From positions 124,001 through 188,000 of the forward strand of contig NZ_BCTN01000008.1 of NCBI RefSeq assembly GCF_001571305.1: 64,000 nt of DNA, given 5' to 3'. Each line of letters begins with the position of its first letter. Positions within the stretch are counted from its first letter, which is position 1. Origin of the DNA: Erwinia persicina NBRC 102418 (GTDB taxonomy: Bacteria; Pseudomonadota; Gammaproteobacteria; Enterobacterales; Enterobacteriaceae). The position numbers and the translations under genes were made by a program. A model generated the notes under the pieces. The model was not told the DNA's origin. It did no database searches and was given only the letters and a program-made list of their open reading frames with translations. Shown piece by piece: positions 54,879-62,749 of the stretch.

Positions 54879-56379
54879 TGATGGCCTCCATCAGCTGTTG
54901 TTGTTGCACGCAGGCTGGCTGGTATTCGGCGTGGATGGTGCCGTCGCGGAAATGCAAAATACGGTCGCAGTTGTACCAGACTTCCGGCACTTCATCGGAG
55001 ATGAGGATGATCGACAGCCCCTCCAGGGCGAGCTGCTGGATCAGGCGGTAAATGCTGGCTTTGGCCCCGACATCGACCCCCACGGTGGGGGAGTCGAGGA
55101 TCAGAATTTTAGGCCGGGTCAGCACCCACTTCGCCAGCACGATTTTTTGCTGATTACCGCCGGACAGGGTAGAGACCGGAAGGTCAGGATCGCTGACACG
55201 AATGCCCAGCCGGGCAATCCACGCCTGGATCAGCTGATTTTTGCGATCCTCGTCGATCAGGTTTACGCGGTTGCGCAACTTATCAAGAACGGAGAGCACC
55301 AGGTTGTCGCCCACCGACTGCTGCTGGATCAGCCCCAGCGTCAGACGATCCTCCGACAGGTAGGCGACGCCGGATTTAATCGCATCCTGATGACAACGAA
55401 AATGCACGGGTTTGGTGTCCAGCCAGATGCGGCCGCTGTCCGGTCGGGTCATACCAAACAGCGACAGCGCCAGTTCGGTCCGGCCCGATCCCAGGCGCCC
55501 ACACAGCCCCAGCACCTCCCCCTCACGCAGGGTAAAGCTGACGTCCTGATACTGACCGGCGCGGGTCAGATGCTCCACTTCCAGCACCCGCCGTGCCTCC
55601 ACGGCCAGCGGCGGCTTCAGAGAAAAGGTGTGCGCCATCCCGGTCATCAGCTCCGTCAGACGGGTACTGTCGATTTCCGCCGCAGGCCAGGTGCCAATCT
55701 TATGACCGTCGCGGATCACCGTGACCCGGTCGGAGATCTCCAGTACCTCATCCAGGCGGTGGCTGACGAACACCACGCAGATATTTTTTGCTTTCAGATA
55801 GCGCACGGTGCGCAGGAGCTGATTCACCTCCGTTCGCGTCAGCGAGGCGGTGGGCTCATCCATAATCACCAGCCGGGCGTCAGCCACCAGCGCCCGGCAG
55901 ATGGCGACCTGCTGGCGCCGGGCAATAGACAGTGAGGCCACCTTATCGTCCAGATTCAGACTGAACTGCAATTCATCAATCATCGCCTGCGCGGTCTGCC
56001 GCACGGTTTTTTCCCGATACCAACCCAGCAGACTTTGCAGGTTATGTTCGAAAGCGATGTTTTCCGCCACGCTCAGATTAGGGAACAGGGAGAGATCCTG
56101 ATAGATCACCTGAATCCCCCACTGGCGCGCCTGTTTGGGCGTCAGACGCGTAAAATGCGCCCCGTCACCCAGCACGATACGGCTGCCGCTGTCCGGGGCA
56201 TGCACGCCGGCAATCACCTTAATCAGCGTGCTTTTACCGCAGCCGTTGGTCCCGGCCAGGCAATGGACTTCGCCTGGCATCAGTGACAGCGACAGATCGC
56301 TGACAGCGCGGTTGCCGCCAAAGGTTTTCGACAGGTTTTCCAGTGAAATCAGCGGTCGGGGGGCGCTTGAGTTCGTCAT
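54871..56379 (-). CDS. Sugar ABC transporter ATP-binding protein (CUT2 family, double NBD)
   Basis: A 502-residue cytosolic ATPase with two fused nucleotide-binding domains, as in RbsA, LsrA and AlsA. The first has LAGTNGCGKSTLIKVIAG (Walker A) and LSIARRQQVAICRAL; the second has GRLGSGRTELALSL, LSGGNQQKIVLAKW and ILILDSPTVGVDVGAKA. The second domain has an altered Walker A lysine position, normal for this subfamily. It starts directly at the end of the binding-protein gene, with no gap. Confidence 0.92.
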   Translation of the reverse strand: MTNSSAPRPLISLENLSKTFGGNRAVSDLSLSLMPGEVHCLAGTNGCGKSTLIKVIAGVHAPDSGSRIVLGDGAHFTRLTPKQARQWGIQVIYQDLSLFPNLSVAENIAFEHNLQSLLGWYREKTVRQTAQAMIDELQFSLNLDDKVASLSIARRQQVAICRALVADARLVIMDEPTASLTRTEVNQLLRTVRYLKAKNICVVFVSHRLDEVLEISDRVTVIRDGHKIGTWPAAEIDSTRLTELMTGMAHTFSLKPPLAVEARRVLEVEHLTRAGQYQDVSFTLREGEVLGLCGRLGSGRTELALSLFGMTRPDSGRIWLDTKPVHFRCHQDAIKSGVAYLSEDRLTLGLIQQQSVGDNLVLSVLDKLRNRVNLIDEDRKNQLIQAWIARLGIRVSDPDLPVSTLSGGNQQKIVLAKWVLTRPKILILDSPTVGVDVGAKASIYRLIQQLALEGLSIILISDEVPEVWYNCDRILHFRDGTIHAEYQPACVQQQQLMEAINA

Positions 56380-57360
56380 CTATAACCCCAGCCTGACCAG
56401 TTTCGGCAGATTAGCCTTATCCAGGCTTTCCGTGTTGTTGCCGAGAATGGTGTGCGTCTTCTCGTCAACATGGACGCTGCCCAGTCCTTCAATGGTCATA
56501 CCGTCAGTGATGGGCTGTTTTTTTGCGATCATATCGGCCAGGCGCACAAACACTTCGCCTGCCGTCATCGGGTTCCAGATATAGCCGCCTTTAATCGCCC
56601 CCTTCGCCACCAGTGAGGCGCCCTGGCCCGGACTGAACGCGCCGATGACGCACACCTGATCGATCTTCTGACGGTTCATCACCGCCCGGCCCGCCCCGAT
56701 GGGCCCCTGAGATCCAAAGGCCAGAATGCCCCCGAGGTCGGGATATTTCGACATCAGCTCGTTGGTGGTGCGGATAGCGTCGTCCAGCGACTCCCCCACA
56801 CCAAATTTATCGCCGACCTTCTGCATCTGCGGATAATGTGCTTTCTGATAGTTCAGTGCGGCGTCGGTCCACTGCTGATGCAGCGGAACGGTCAGACTGC
56901 CGACATACATGGCGTATTTGCCTTTCTCGTGCATGCACTGCGCCAGCGCTTTCATGTGGTTAATACCGTGGGTAGTGGCATCCACCAGTTCAAAGTCCCA
57001 GTTGGCATTGGGCTGGCCCGGCGACTCGTGGGTGATCACCGTGATTCCCGCCGCACGGGCACGCTGCAGCACGGGCTCCAGCACTTTCGGGTCGTTGGGC
57101 ACCACGCCGATAATATCCACCTTCTGCGCAATCAGATCTTCTATGGCACGCACCTGCAGAGCCGGGTCGGCCGAGGTAGGACCAACCTGCCAGGCCTTGA
57201 TCCCGCGCTTAGCGGCTTCACTTTTGATGCCAGCTTCCATGGCGTTAAACCAGGGAATGCCGCCGACTTTCACCACCACCCCCATGCGCAGCGGCTGCGC
57301 CGCGTGCAGAGAGGTGGCGAACAGGGCGAGCAGGGTCGCGGTGAGGATGCTCTTTTTCAT
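56380..57360 (-). CDS. Periplasmic sugar-binding protein of the ABC transporter
   Basis: A 326-residue protein with a signal peptide (MKKSILTATLLALFATSLHA, cleavage after AHA-type LHA) and a type I periplasmic-binding fold. ALQVRAIEDLIAQKVDIIGVVPNDPKVLEPVLQRARAAGI (in parts) and VITHESPGQ form the hinge and ligand segments. By pattern it is closer to LsrB/RhaS-like proteins than to RbsB. The ligand is likely a monosaccharide related to allulose, inferred from the enzymes downstream. It is the second gene of the operon, 17 bp after the regulator. Confidence 0.87.
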   Translation of the reverse strand: MKKSILTATLLALFATSLHAAQPLRMGVVVKVGGIPWFNAMEAGIKSEAAKRGIKAWQVGPTSADPALQVRAIEDLIAQKVDIIGVVPNDPKVLEPVLQRARAAGITVITHESPGQPNANWDFELVDATTHGINHMKALAQCMHEKGKYAMYVGSLTVPLHQQWTDAALNYQKAHYPQMQKVGDKFGVGESLDDAIRTTNELMSKYPDLGGILAFGSQGPIGAGRAVMNRQKIDQVCVIGAFSPGQGASLVAKGAIKGGYIWNPMTAGEVFVRLADMIAKKQPITDGMTIEGLGSVHVDEKTHTILGNNTESLDKANLPKLVRLGL

Positions 57361-57377
57361 ATTTCGCTCCGTGAGTT

Positions 57378-58208
57378 TTATTGATTAATAAGCTGTGTGG
57401 CGTACTGACGGCGCGAGCAATCAATAATATTGACCCCGTTCCACGCCAGCTCTTGTTGTAATTCTTTATCTTTCAGGCTGTCGGTAATTAGAAAATCGAC
57501 ATCGCGGTAATGGCAAATACGGGCAAAAGACGGCTGCAGAAATTTACTGGCATCCAGCAGTAAGTATTTTCTTTCTGACGCCAGCAGCATCTTCTGTTTT
57601 AAATGTGCCTTATTTTCATTCCCTTCCCGCAGATAACCGTCGGTACCCAGGCTGCTGCAGGAAAAGAAGGCTTTATTAATTAAAAACTCCGAGAGGGGAC
57701 GCTCGGCCACCACGCCGGTAAAATCTTCATTGCGGGCAGAATATTCACCGCCGAGACAGATGGTGCGTATATTGTTTTTTACCGCCAGCGTTTCTACTGT
57801 TCTCAGCGAATTGGTGAGCACGGTTAATTCAATATCCGGCAGCTGGCGCGCCAGGAACCAGCAGGTGCTGCTGCTGTCGAGCAGTAAGCAGTCACCGGGG
57901 CTGATATAGTCAAGCGCCCGTTTAGCGATGGCCATTTTCGGGCCGACGTTTTCATTCATTCGCTGGCGGAACACCAGATCATGTTCCTGTCGCTCACTGT
58001 GCCGAACCGGACTGCCGGTTTGCTGTGTCCGGGCCAGTACGGCACCGCCGTAACTGCGGTGCAGCATGCCCTTCTTCTCCAGCAGCGTCAGGTCACGGCG
58101 AATCGTTTCCTGCGAAACCAGGCACCGTTCCGCCAGTTCAGCGACCAGTACACGGCCCTGCTGACTGAGTGTGTCGATGATTTGCCGCTGACGTTCAATC
58201 GGCATCAT
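57378..58208 (-). CDS. DeoR family transcriptional regulator
   Basis: A 276-residue repressor. IERQRQIIDTLSQQGRVLVAELAERCLVSQETIRRDL (in parts) is the DeoR-type helix-turn-helix, and the C-terminal DeoRC domain has DYISPGDCLLLDSSSTCWFLARQLPD and FFSCSSLGTDG-like ligand sites for a phosphorylated sugar. The start ATG at 58208 has GGAGGA at 6 nt; an in-frame start 33 bp upstream lacks one. It is the first gene of the sugar operon it presumably controls, so it is likely autoregulated and induced by a sugar phosphate. Confidence 0.9.
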   Translation of the reverse strand: MMPIERQRQIIDTLSQQGRVLVAELAERCLVSQETIRRDLTLLEKKGMLHRSYGGAVLARTQQTGSPVRHSERQEHDLVFRQRMNENVGPKMAIAKRALDYISPGDCLLLDSSSTCWFLARQLPDIELTVLTNSLRTVETLAVKNNIRTICLGGEYSARNEDFTGVVAERPLSEFLINKAFFSCSSLGTDGYLREGNENKAHLKQKMLLASERKYLLLDASKFLQPSFARICHYRDVDFLITDSLKDKELQQELAWNGVNIIDCSRRQYATQLINQ

Positions 58209-58612
58209 AAGTATCCTCCGGTGTGATAAAAGGTACGGCATCGCTCCCGCGCAAAATGTGCACCAGACAGGAGTCCGGCCGCCAGGGTTTGACGTTGCGT
58301 CGTAAAGTGATCGCTCTCTAAATAAAGGTGGGGTTATTACTGTTGTTTCTTATATAAAGGTGATGTTCATCACATTAATCGCGGTAAATGCGCTGGCTTT
58401 TCGTAAAATTGATTTCCTGACAGGTTACCGGTGACTGAAAATATCATGACTGTTGATGACCGTTTATGTGGATTTGACGGATTGGGGGGCGGTGACTGTC
58501 CGATAAATCTGATTGAGGCCCTGACGTTAACTGCGCATGATAGAGGGGCTGTACGGGTTATCCGTCATGGTGCTTTCTTTTCTGCATTACCTCACAGGGA
58601 CTTCATCAATTA
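58209..58612. other. 404-bp region upstream of the sugar operon and the DUF1176 gene
   Basis: An AT-rich divergent control region. It holds the CRP-like site at 58359-58374 and candidate -10 sequences for both directions; the right part contains a 60-codon frame (58431-58613) called separately at low confidence. Confidence 0.6.
58359..58374. promoter_or_regulatory. CRP-like site in the DeoR/DUF1176 divergent region
   Basis: GGTGA-TGTTCA-TCACA at 58359-58374 matches TGTGA-N6-TCACA with one mismatch. On the minus strand a -10-like TAATAA at 58339-58334 would put this site about 40 bp upstream of the start of the sugar operon, a class II activating position. Catabolite control fits a secondary-sugar operon. 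Confidence 0.55.
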
Positions 58613-58613
58613 A
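58431..58613 (+). CDS. Possible small upstream ORF, 60 residues, coupled to the DUF1176 gene
   Basis: I do not recognise the product. The GTG at 58431 has AGGT 6-7 nt upstream. The stop TAA shares its last base with the ATG of the next gene (TAATG), so the frame could be translationally coupled to it. An internal ATG is at 58446. The sequence has no signal peptide or membrane helix. The open frame could be chance. Confidence 0.25.
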   Translation: MTENIMTVDDRLCGFDGLGGGDCPINLIEALTLTAHDRGAVRVIRHGAFFSALPHRDFIN

Positions 58614-59707
58614 TGTCTTACTGGACGAAATGGTTATGGCTGCTTTCGCTCTCTTATCTGGCTTCTGCACAGGCACAGCCGCTGCAAAAAACCTTCTCTG
58701 ACTGGCAGATCACCTGTAACAATCTCAACAGCTGCGAAGTGCGCAGCATTCCCGGCAACAACGGCCTGGCGATGACGCTGGAGCGTGACGCCGGCAGCGA
58801 TGCCCCGGCACAGTTGCGCATCGATTACGGCAACCGCTACAGCGGTCCGCTGCCTGGCGGTGCGCTTCGCGACAATCTGCTGCTTGACGGGCGGCGGCTG
58901 CGGCTCGATCTGAAACACTGGCAGGTGGAGCCTCATCACCTGCTGACCATGCACGCTATTTCGATTGATGAATTTCTGGCGCAGGTGATGGATGCCGGGA
59001 CGCTGCAACTGCTGTATCGGGCGGATGCGGTGATCGGCATGCGCGGGCTGAAGGAGGCGCTGATGCTGATGGATGAAATCCAGGGGCGGGTGAACAGCAG
59101 TAGCGCTCTGATCCAGCGCGGCAACGATGCGCCCGGTCACGTACCGCCGGCACCGCCGATGCCGCAGATCAGTGCGCCACCGCGAATGCCGCAGGCTTTA
59201 ACCCATGAAGAGTCGAGTGGGCTGATTGATTTTGGCACCTGGCGGGTAAACAGCGATAGCTGTTCGCTGGATCCGCTGCGCCGTGAAGTCAGTGTGTCAC
59301 CGCTCAGCGATGATAAAGCGCTGCTACTGGTCAGCTGTGAAATGGGGGCCTATAACGTCATCGACCTGGCGTTTGAGGTCACGCGGACGGCACCCTACGT
59401 GTCGAAAAGCATTACGTTGACGCTGCCATTCTCTCTGCCGGACCGCAGTGATAATAATCTGGAACTGGTGAATGCCGACTTTGACGCGGCGCGCGGTGAG
59501 CTGCTGACTTTCAGTAAGGATCGCGGACTGGGCGACTGCGGGGTGGCGACACGCTGGCAGTATAATGGCCGCGAGTTTGTGCTGGCGGAGTATGCCCAGG
59601 AGAAAACCTGTGACGCCTGGCACAGCAGCGATCAGTGGCCGGTTCTGTGGGAAAGCCAGCCCGTTGTACCGCAGGATCCGGGCATGGTGGCGATGCAGGC
59701 GCAGTAA
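58613..59707 (+). CDS. DUF1176 domain exported protein
   Basis: A 364-residue secreted protein. Signal peptide MSYWTKWLWLLSLSYLASAQA, cleavage near residue 20-22. The mature part begins QPLQKTFSDWQITCNNLNSCEVRSI, a DUF1176 hallmark with a CxxxxxC cysteine pair, and has a linker rich in proline (about residues 180-200: PPAPPMPQISAPPRMPQ) before a second domain with SDSCSLDPLRREV and CGVATRWQYNG. The family is periplasmic, of unknown function, and related in part to inhibitor-like folds. The ATG may be reached by coupling from the preceding frame. It is convergent with the MipA locus. Confidence 0.8.
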   Translation: MSYWTKWLWLLSLSYLASAQAQPLQKTFSDWQITCNNLNSCEVRSIPGNNGLAMTLERDAGSDAPAQLRIDYGNRYSGPLPGGALRDNLLLDGRRLRLDLKHWQVEPHHLLTMHAISIDEFLAQVMDAGTLQLLYRADAVIGMRGLKEALMLMDEIQGRVNSSSALIQRGNDAPGHVPPAPPMPQISAPPRMPQALTHEESSGLIDFGTWRVNSDSCSLDPLRREVSVSPLSDDKALLLVSCEMGAYNVIDLAFEVTRTAPYVSKSITLTLPFSLPDRSDNNLELVNADFDAARGELLTFSKDRGLGDCGVATRWQYNGREFVLAEYAQEKTCDAWHSSDQWPVLWESQPVVPQDPGMVAMQAQ

Positions 59708-59724
59708 ACCTGCGGGCCCTGCGC

Positions 59725-59871
59725 TCAGGCATCGCAATAGGCCATCAGGAAGTAACACAGGAGATGGATGGCGGCAATCACCGCCAGGGTCAGCGCCACA
59801 AACCCCACGTCATAGTCGGTAAGAAAATCGCCCAAGCGTGAGGTCAGGCGCGTCGCCTTCTTCATGTTCAT
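59725..59871 (-). CDS. 48-residue predicted membrane peptide coupled to mipA
   Basis: I do not recognise this protein. Translation gives a basic start (MNMKKATRLTSRLGDF), a conserved-looking LTDYDVGF, one membrane helix (VALTLAVIAAIHLLCYFLMA) and a short tail YCDA with two cysteines in the last third. The stop of mipA and the start share one base (TAATG at 59873-59869), a common arrangement for translational coupling, so it should be made with MipA. A second ATG lies two codons on. The helix and coupling support a real gene. Confidence 0.65.
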   Translation of the reverse strand: MNMKKATRLTSRLGDFLTDYDVGFVALTLAVIAAIHLLCYFLMAYCDA

Positions 59872-60653
59872 TAAAAGGTGTAGGTGATCGCCGCCGTAGC
59901 TGTGGCTTCGTTACGGCGGAAAACAATCGGACTGTCACCCGCATGATCACTGAGCCAGGTGTAGCCCGCCACCAGCGTGGTGCCCCACTGCGGCGTAAAC
60001 TGATGTCCCCAGGTGATGCTGTTTTCCACCCCATAAAGTCCGCCCGGGGCCGAATAGCGGCGATAACCGCTGCGGGCGCTCTGCTGTCCACTGACCCCGT
60101 AAAATGTATTCATATAGCGGCTGTCACCGAATAATGCGGCAGACTGGAAGGCCAGCGTATCGCTGTCGTTTTGCAGAGGGATCAGCGTCACCGAGGTCTG
60201 ATATTGCACACCCTGACTGTCGCTTAACGGCAGCGTTGCTTTACCCTCGACGGACAGCCAGGGCGCGATGGTCCAGCCGACCGCGACCGCCGTATTCAGG
60301 GCGGCGTCAATATTCCCCATGCCTTTCAGTTTGTCGGACCCGTCACGCCATGACGCGTTTTTCTCTGACCGTCCCAGGCTGTAGCCCAGCGTATGTTCAA
60401 GATAGAGTCCCGAGTCGGCCTGCAGGTCGTATCCCAACCCCTTTTGTGAATCAAAAAACACCGCGCCGTCACGCGCCTGAATGACCGGGGCAAACTGCCA
60501 CTGACGCTGGTCGGAGCCGCTGTAACGTGGTGCACTGGTCGCGCCAACCCCCACGGTCAGGCTTGTCGGATCGGCGGCGCGGGCACCGGCGATCAACGTG
60601 ACGTTCATAACGGCAATACAGCTAATGCACAGGGTAAGTTTTCTGGTTATCAT
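59871..60653 (-). CDS. MipA/OmpV family outer-membrane protein
   Basis: 260 residues. Signal peptide ends with ARAAD (about residue 26). The mature protein opens SLTVGVGATSAPRYSGSDQRQWQFAPVIQAR, the MipA/OmpV pattern, contains alternating strands with aromatic girdles and ends in phenylalanine (AAITYTF), as expected for a beta-barrel inserted by BAM. Family members are scaffolds for MltA/PBP1B in E. coli or are linked to polymyxin sensing in pseudomonads. It is divergent from a two-component system and an RND pump, which suggests co-regulation with efflux. Confidence 0.88.
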   Translation of the reverse strand: MITRKLTLCISCIAVMNVTLIAGARAADPTSLTVGVGATSAPRYSGSDQRQWQFAPVIQARDGAVFFDSQKGLGYDLQADSGLYLEHTLGYSLGRSEKNASWRDGSDKLKGMGNIDAALNTAVAVGWTIAPWLSVEGKATLPLSDSQGVQYQTSVTLIPLQNDSDTLAFQSAALFGDSRYMNTFYGVSGQQSARSGYRRYSAPGGLYGVENSITWGHQFTPQWGTTLVAGYTWLSDHAGDSPIVFRRNEATATAAITYTF

Positions 60654-60726
60654 CGTCGCTCCTCAGCACCGAATCATTACGGCTCCCAAGCGGCCGCGCA
60701 TCTGATACCGAATAATGAACAGGCAG

Positions 60727-60744
60727 TGTCAATTTCCTGCCAGG
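60727..60744 (+). promoter_or_regulatory. Possible response-regulator site in the mipA/regulator divergent region
   Basis: TGTCAATTTCCTGCCAGG at 60727-60744 shares the pattern ATTTCCT-G-CAGG with the TTGACA repeat region at 62666-62704 upstream of the adaptor gene. If the nearby regulator controls its own locus, both could be its binding sites. Confidence 0.35.
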
Positions 60745-60774
60745 GTTTTATGAAGAAATAATCAAGGTGAGTAA

Positions 60775-61470
60775 ATGCAGATGAAACGCGTACTGATTAT
60801 TGAGGACGACGCGGATGCGGCTAATGTCCTGGAAGCTTATTTACGGCGGGAAAGCTTTAATGTGGCAATCGCCAGCGACGGTCTTGCCGGGCTGGAGATG
60901 GCGCAGAGCTGGAAGCCAGACCTGATCCTGCTGGATATTATGCTGCCGGTGATGAACGGCAGTGATGTCCTGGCCGCCGTACGGCGCAAGGGCGATATTC
61001 CGGTGATTATGGTTTCTGCCATGGGCGACACGCCAGACAAAATAGGCGCGCTGCGCTACGGCGCCGATGATTACGTTGTTAAACCTTACAACCCCGGTGA
61101 AGTGGTGGCCCGCGTGCATGCCGTGCTGCGCCGGGCCTCCGGGCGTCAAGGCCAGAAAGAGCTTCTCCGCTGGCAGGGGCTGGAAGTGGATACGGAGTCG
61201 CTGACGGCGGTCGTCAGGCACGACGGCGATAGCGTCACCTGGCTGGAGCTTACGCCGACGGAACTCTCCCTGCTCACCACGCTGATGCAGTCCCAGACCT
61301 ATCCTTTTTCCCGCCAGCAGCTGCTGGAGCGCTGCCTGCCGGAGAGCGAAGCGCTGGAGCGCGTGGTGGATACCCACGTATACAACCTGCGTAAAAAACT
61401 GGAAAACGCGGGCATTGCGGACGTGCTGCATAATGTCCGCGGCGTCGGCTACCGGTTCAGACAGCCATGA
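60775..61470 (+). CDS. OmpR-family response regulator
   Basis: 231 residues. The receiver has VLIIEDDADAANVLEAYL, the phosphorylated aspartate in LILLDIMLPVMNG and the conserved lysine in DDYVVKPYNPGEVVARV. The C-terminal winged helix reads LTPTELSLLTTLM and DTHVYNLRKKLENAG, with VRGVGYRF at the end. AAGGTGAG precedes two possible starts (60775 and 60781). It is coupled to the kinase gene by an ATGA overlap and presumably controls the RND operon and mipA. Confidence 0.92.
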   Translation: MQMKRVLIIEDDADAANVLEAYLRRESFNVAIASDGLAGLEMAQSWKPDLILLDIMLPVMNGSDVLAAVRRKGDIPVIMVSAMGDTPDKIGALRYGADDYVVKPYNPGEVVARVHAVLRRASGRQGQKELLRWQGLEVDTESLTAVVRHDGDSVTWLELTPTELSLLTTLMQSQTYPFSRQQLLERCLPESEALERVVDTHVYNLRKKLENAGIADVLHNVRGVGYRFRQP

Positions 61471-62669
61471 GTCAGCCAAAAGAACAGAGTCTGTGGCGCT
61501 GGATCTGCATGCGGATCCTTGCGCTGGTGATGGGATCGGTGGTGATGATCGGCTTCTGCATGTGGCTGCGCTTTGTGATCCAGAAATACTGGGTACTCAA
61601 CCGTATGCCGCCCGCAGAGAGTCAGGAGCTGGCTATCCTGTTAAAAAATCCCGAACGCGACGTCTTACGCTTTCACCAACTGGCGGATGCCGGGTTTGGC
61701 ATCAGCTATTCAGTGCCTGACATCACCTCTTCTGACTGGATAACGTTGTGGGTGTTAATCCTGATGGCGATGCCGGTAATCATTGTTCTCGGACTACGCG
61801 CCGCCAGGCCGCTTTCGGAACAGTTCAGCCGGCTGGCTACGGCGGCACGATCCGTGGCGCACGGCGAATTTGGTACCCGGGCCGATACGGTGGAAAACGC
61901 GCCTGCGGAGCTGGCGCAGTTCACGGAAGACTTTAATCTGATGTCCCGGCAGCTGGAACGTTACGATCGGGAACTGCGGGCTTCCCATGTTGCGATGGCT
62001 CACGAGCTGCGATCGCCGCTGACCGCCGCTATGGGGCGGCTGCAGGGCATGCTGGACGGCGTGTTTGCGCCCGATCTGACCCAGTTAAATATGGTGATGA
62101 AGCAGCTGCAACACCTGAACCGTCTCACGGATGAGCTGCATCTGCTGTCCCTTGCCGATGCGGGACAGCTTACGTTTACCCTCAACACCTTTGATCTGGT
62201 GGAACTGCTGAACGAGCGGGTAGCCTGGATCAGGCCTCAGGCCGTAGCGGCCGCAATGAGCATTAACGTCAGTGCACCGGCCCCCGCCGTTTTTCGCGGC
62301 GATCCGTTCAGAATGGGGCAGGTGTTTACTATCCTGCTGGAAAATGCGGTGCGCTATGCTGCCGAAGGCAAGGTGCTGGATATCGAGATAAAGCCCCATC
62401 TTAAAGGCTACCTGATCGCTTTCACCGATCGCGGGCCGGGTGTGGATGCCGCGTTTCTGCCGCTGATGTTTGAACGGTTCACCCGCGCCGAATCATCCCG
62501 CGCGCGCCACTCTGGCGGCAGCGGGCTTGGCCTGTCGATAGCCCGCGCTATCTGTGAAGCCAGCGGGGGGAAGCTGGTGGCCTCACAGCCCGAACACCGG
62601 GGGCTGACGATAAGCCTCTATCTGCCGTTTGCCATTCCTGAGGCGGGAATGAAAAATCAGTTGAATTGA
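61467..62669 (+). CDS. Sensor histidine kinase of the RND-linked two-component system
   Basis: A 400-residue membrane kinase. Two helices (about 17-36 and 92-112) border a short periplasmic loop of about 55 residues. HAMP (about 112-165) is followed by the dimerisation domain VAMAHELRSPLTAAMGRLQ with the phosphorylated histidine, then NAVRYAAEGK, TDRGPGVDA and SGGSGLGLSIARAI in the ATPase domain. The small sensor loop suits direct sensing of membrane stress or a peptide ligand. It overlaps the regulator by 4 bp. Confidence 0.92.
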   Translation: MSQPKEQSLWRWICMRILALVMGSVVMIGFCMWLRFVIQKYWVLNRMPPAESQELAILLKNPERDVLRFHQLADAGFGISYSVPDITSSDWITLWVLILMAMPVIIVLGLRAARPLSEQFSRLATAARSVAHGEFGTRADTVENAPAELAQFTEDFNLMSRQLERYDRELRASHVAMAHELRSPLTAAMGRLQGMLDGVFAPDLTQLNMVMKQLQHLNRLTDELHLLSLADAGQLTFTLNTFDLVELLNERVAWIRPQAVAAAMSINVSAPAPAVFRGDPFRMGQVFTILLENAVRYAAEGKVLDIEIKPHLKGYLIAFTDRGPGVDAAFLPLMFERFTRAESSRARHSGGSGLGLSIARAICEASGGKLVASQPEHRGLTISLYLPFAIPEAGMKNQLN

Positions 62670-62749
62670 CATTTCCTTGACAGGACGTGCAGCAAATCTG
62701 GACAGTCGCACGATTGAATAGGGCTATCACCGCACAGGAATAGCCCTAT
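62666..62749 (+). promoter_or_regulatory. 11-bp-phased TTGACA repeats and start-codon hairpin before the RND adaptor
   Basis: TTGACA occurs at 62666 and 62677 (11 bp apart), with TGGACA in phase at 62699; 10-11-bp direct repeats are typical OmpR-family sites. Further on, ATAGGGCTAT (62718-62727) and ATAGCCCTAT (62740-62749) form a perfect 10-bp inverted repeat. Its loop carries the CAGGA ribosome site and its right arm runs into the ATG at 62748. Confidence 0.5.

Noticed and set aside
54865-55935. 356-codon plus-strand ORF
   Set aside because: Antisense shadow of the sugar ABC ATPase gene; no family motifs.
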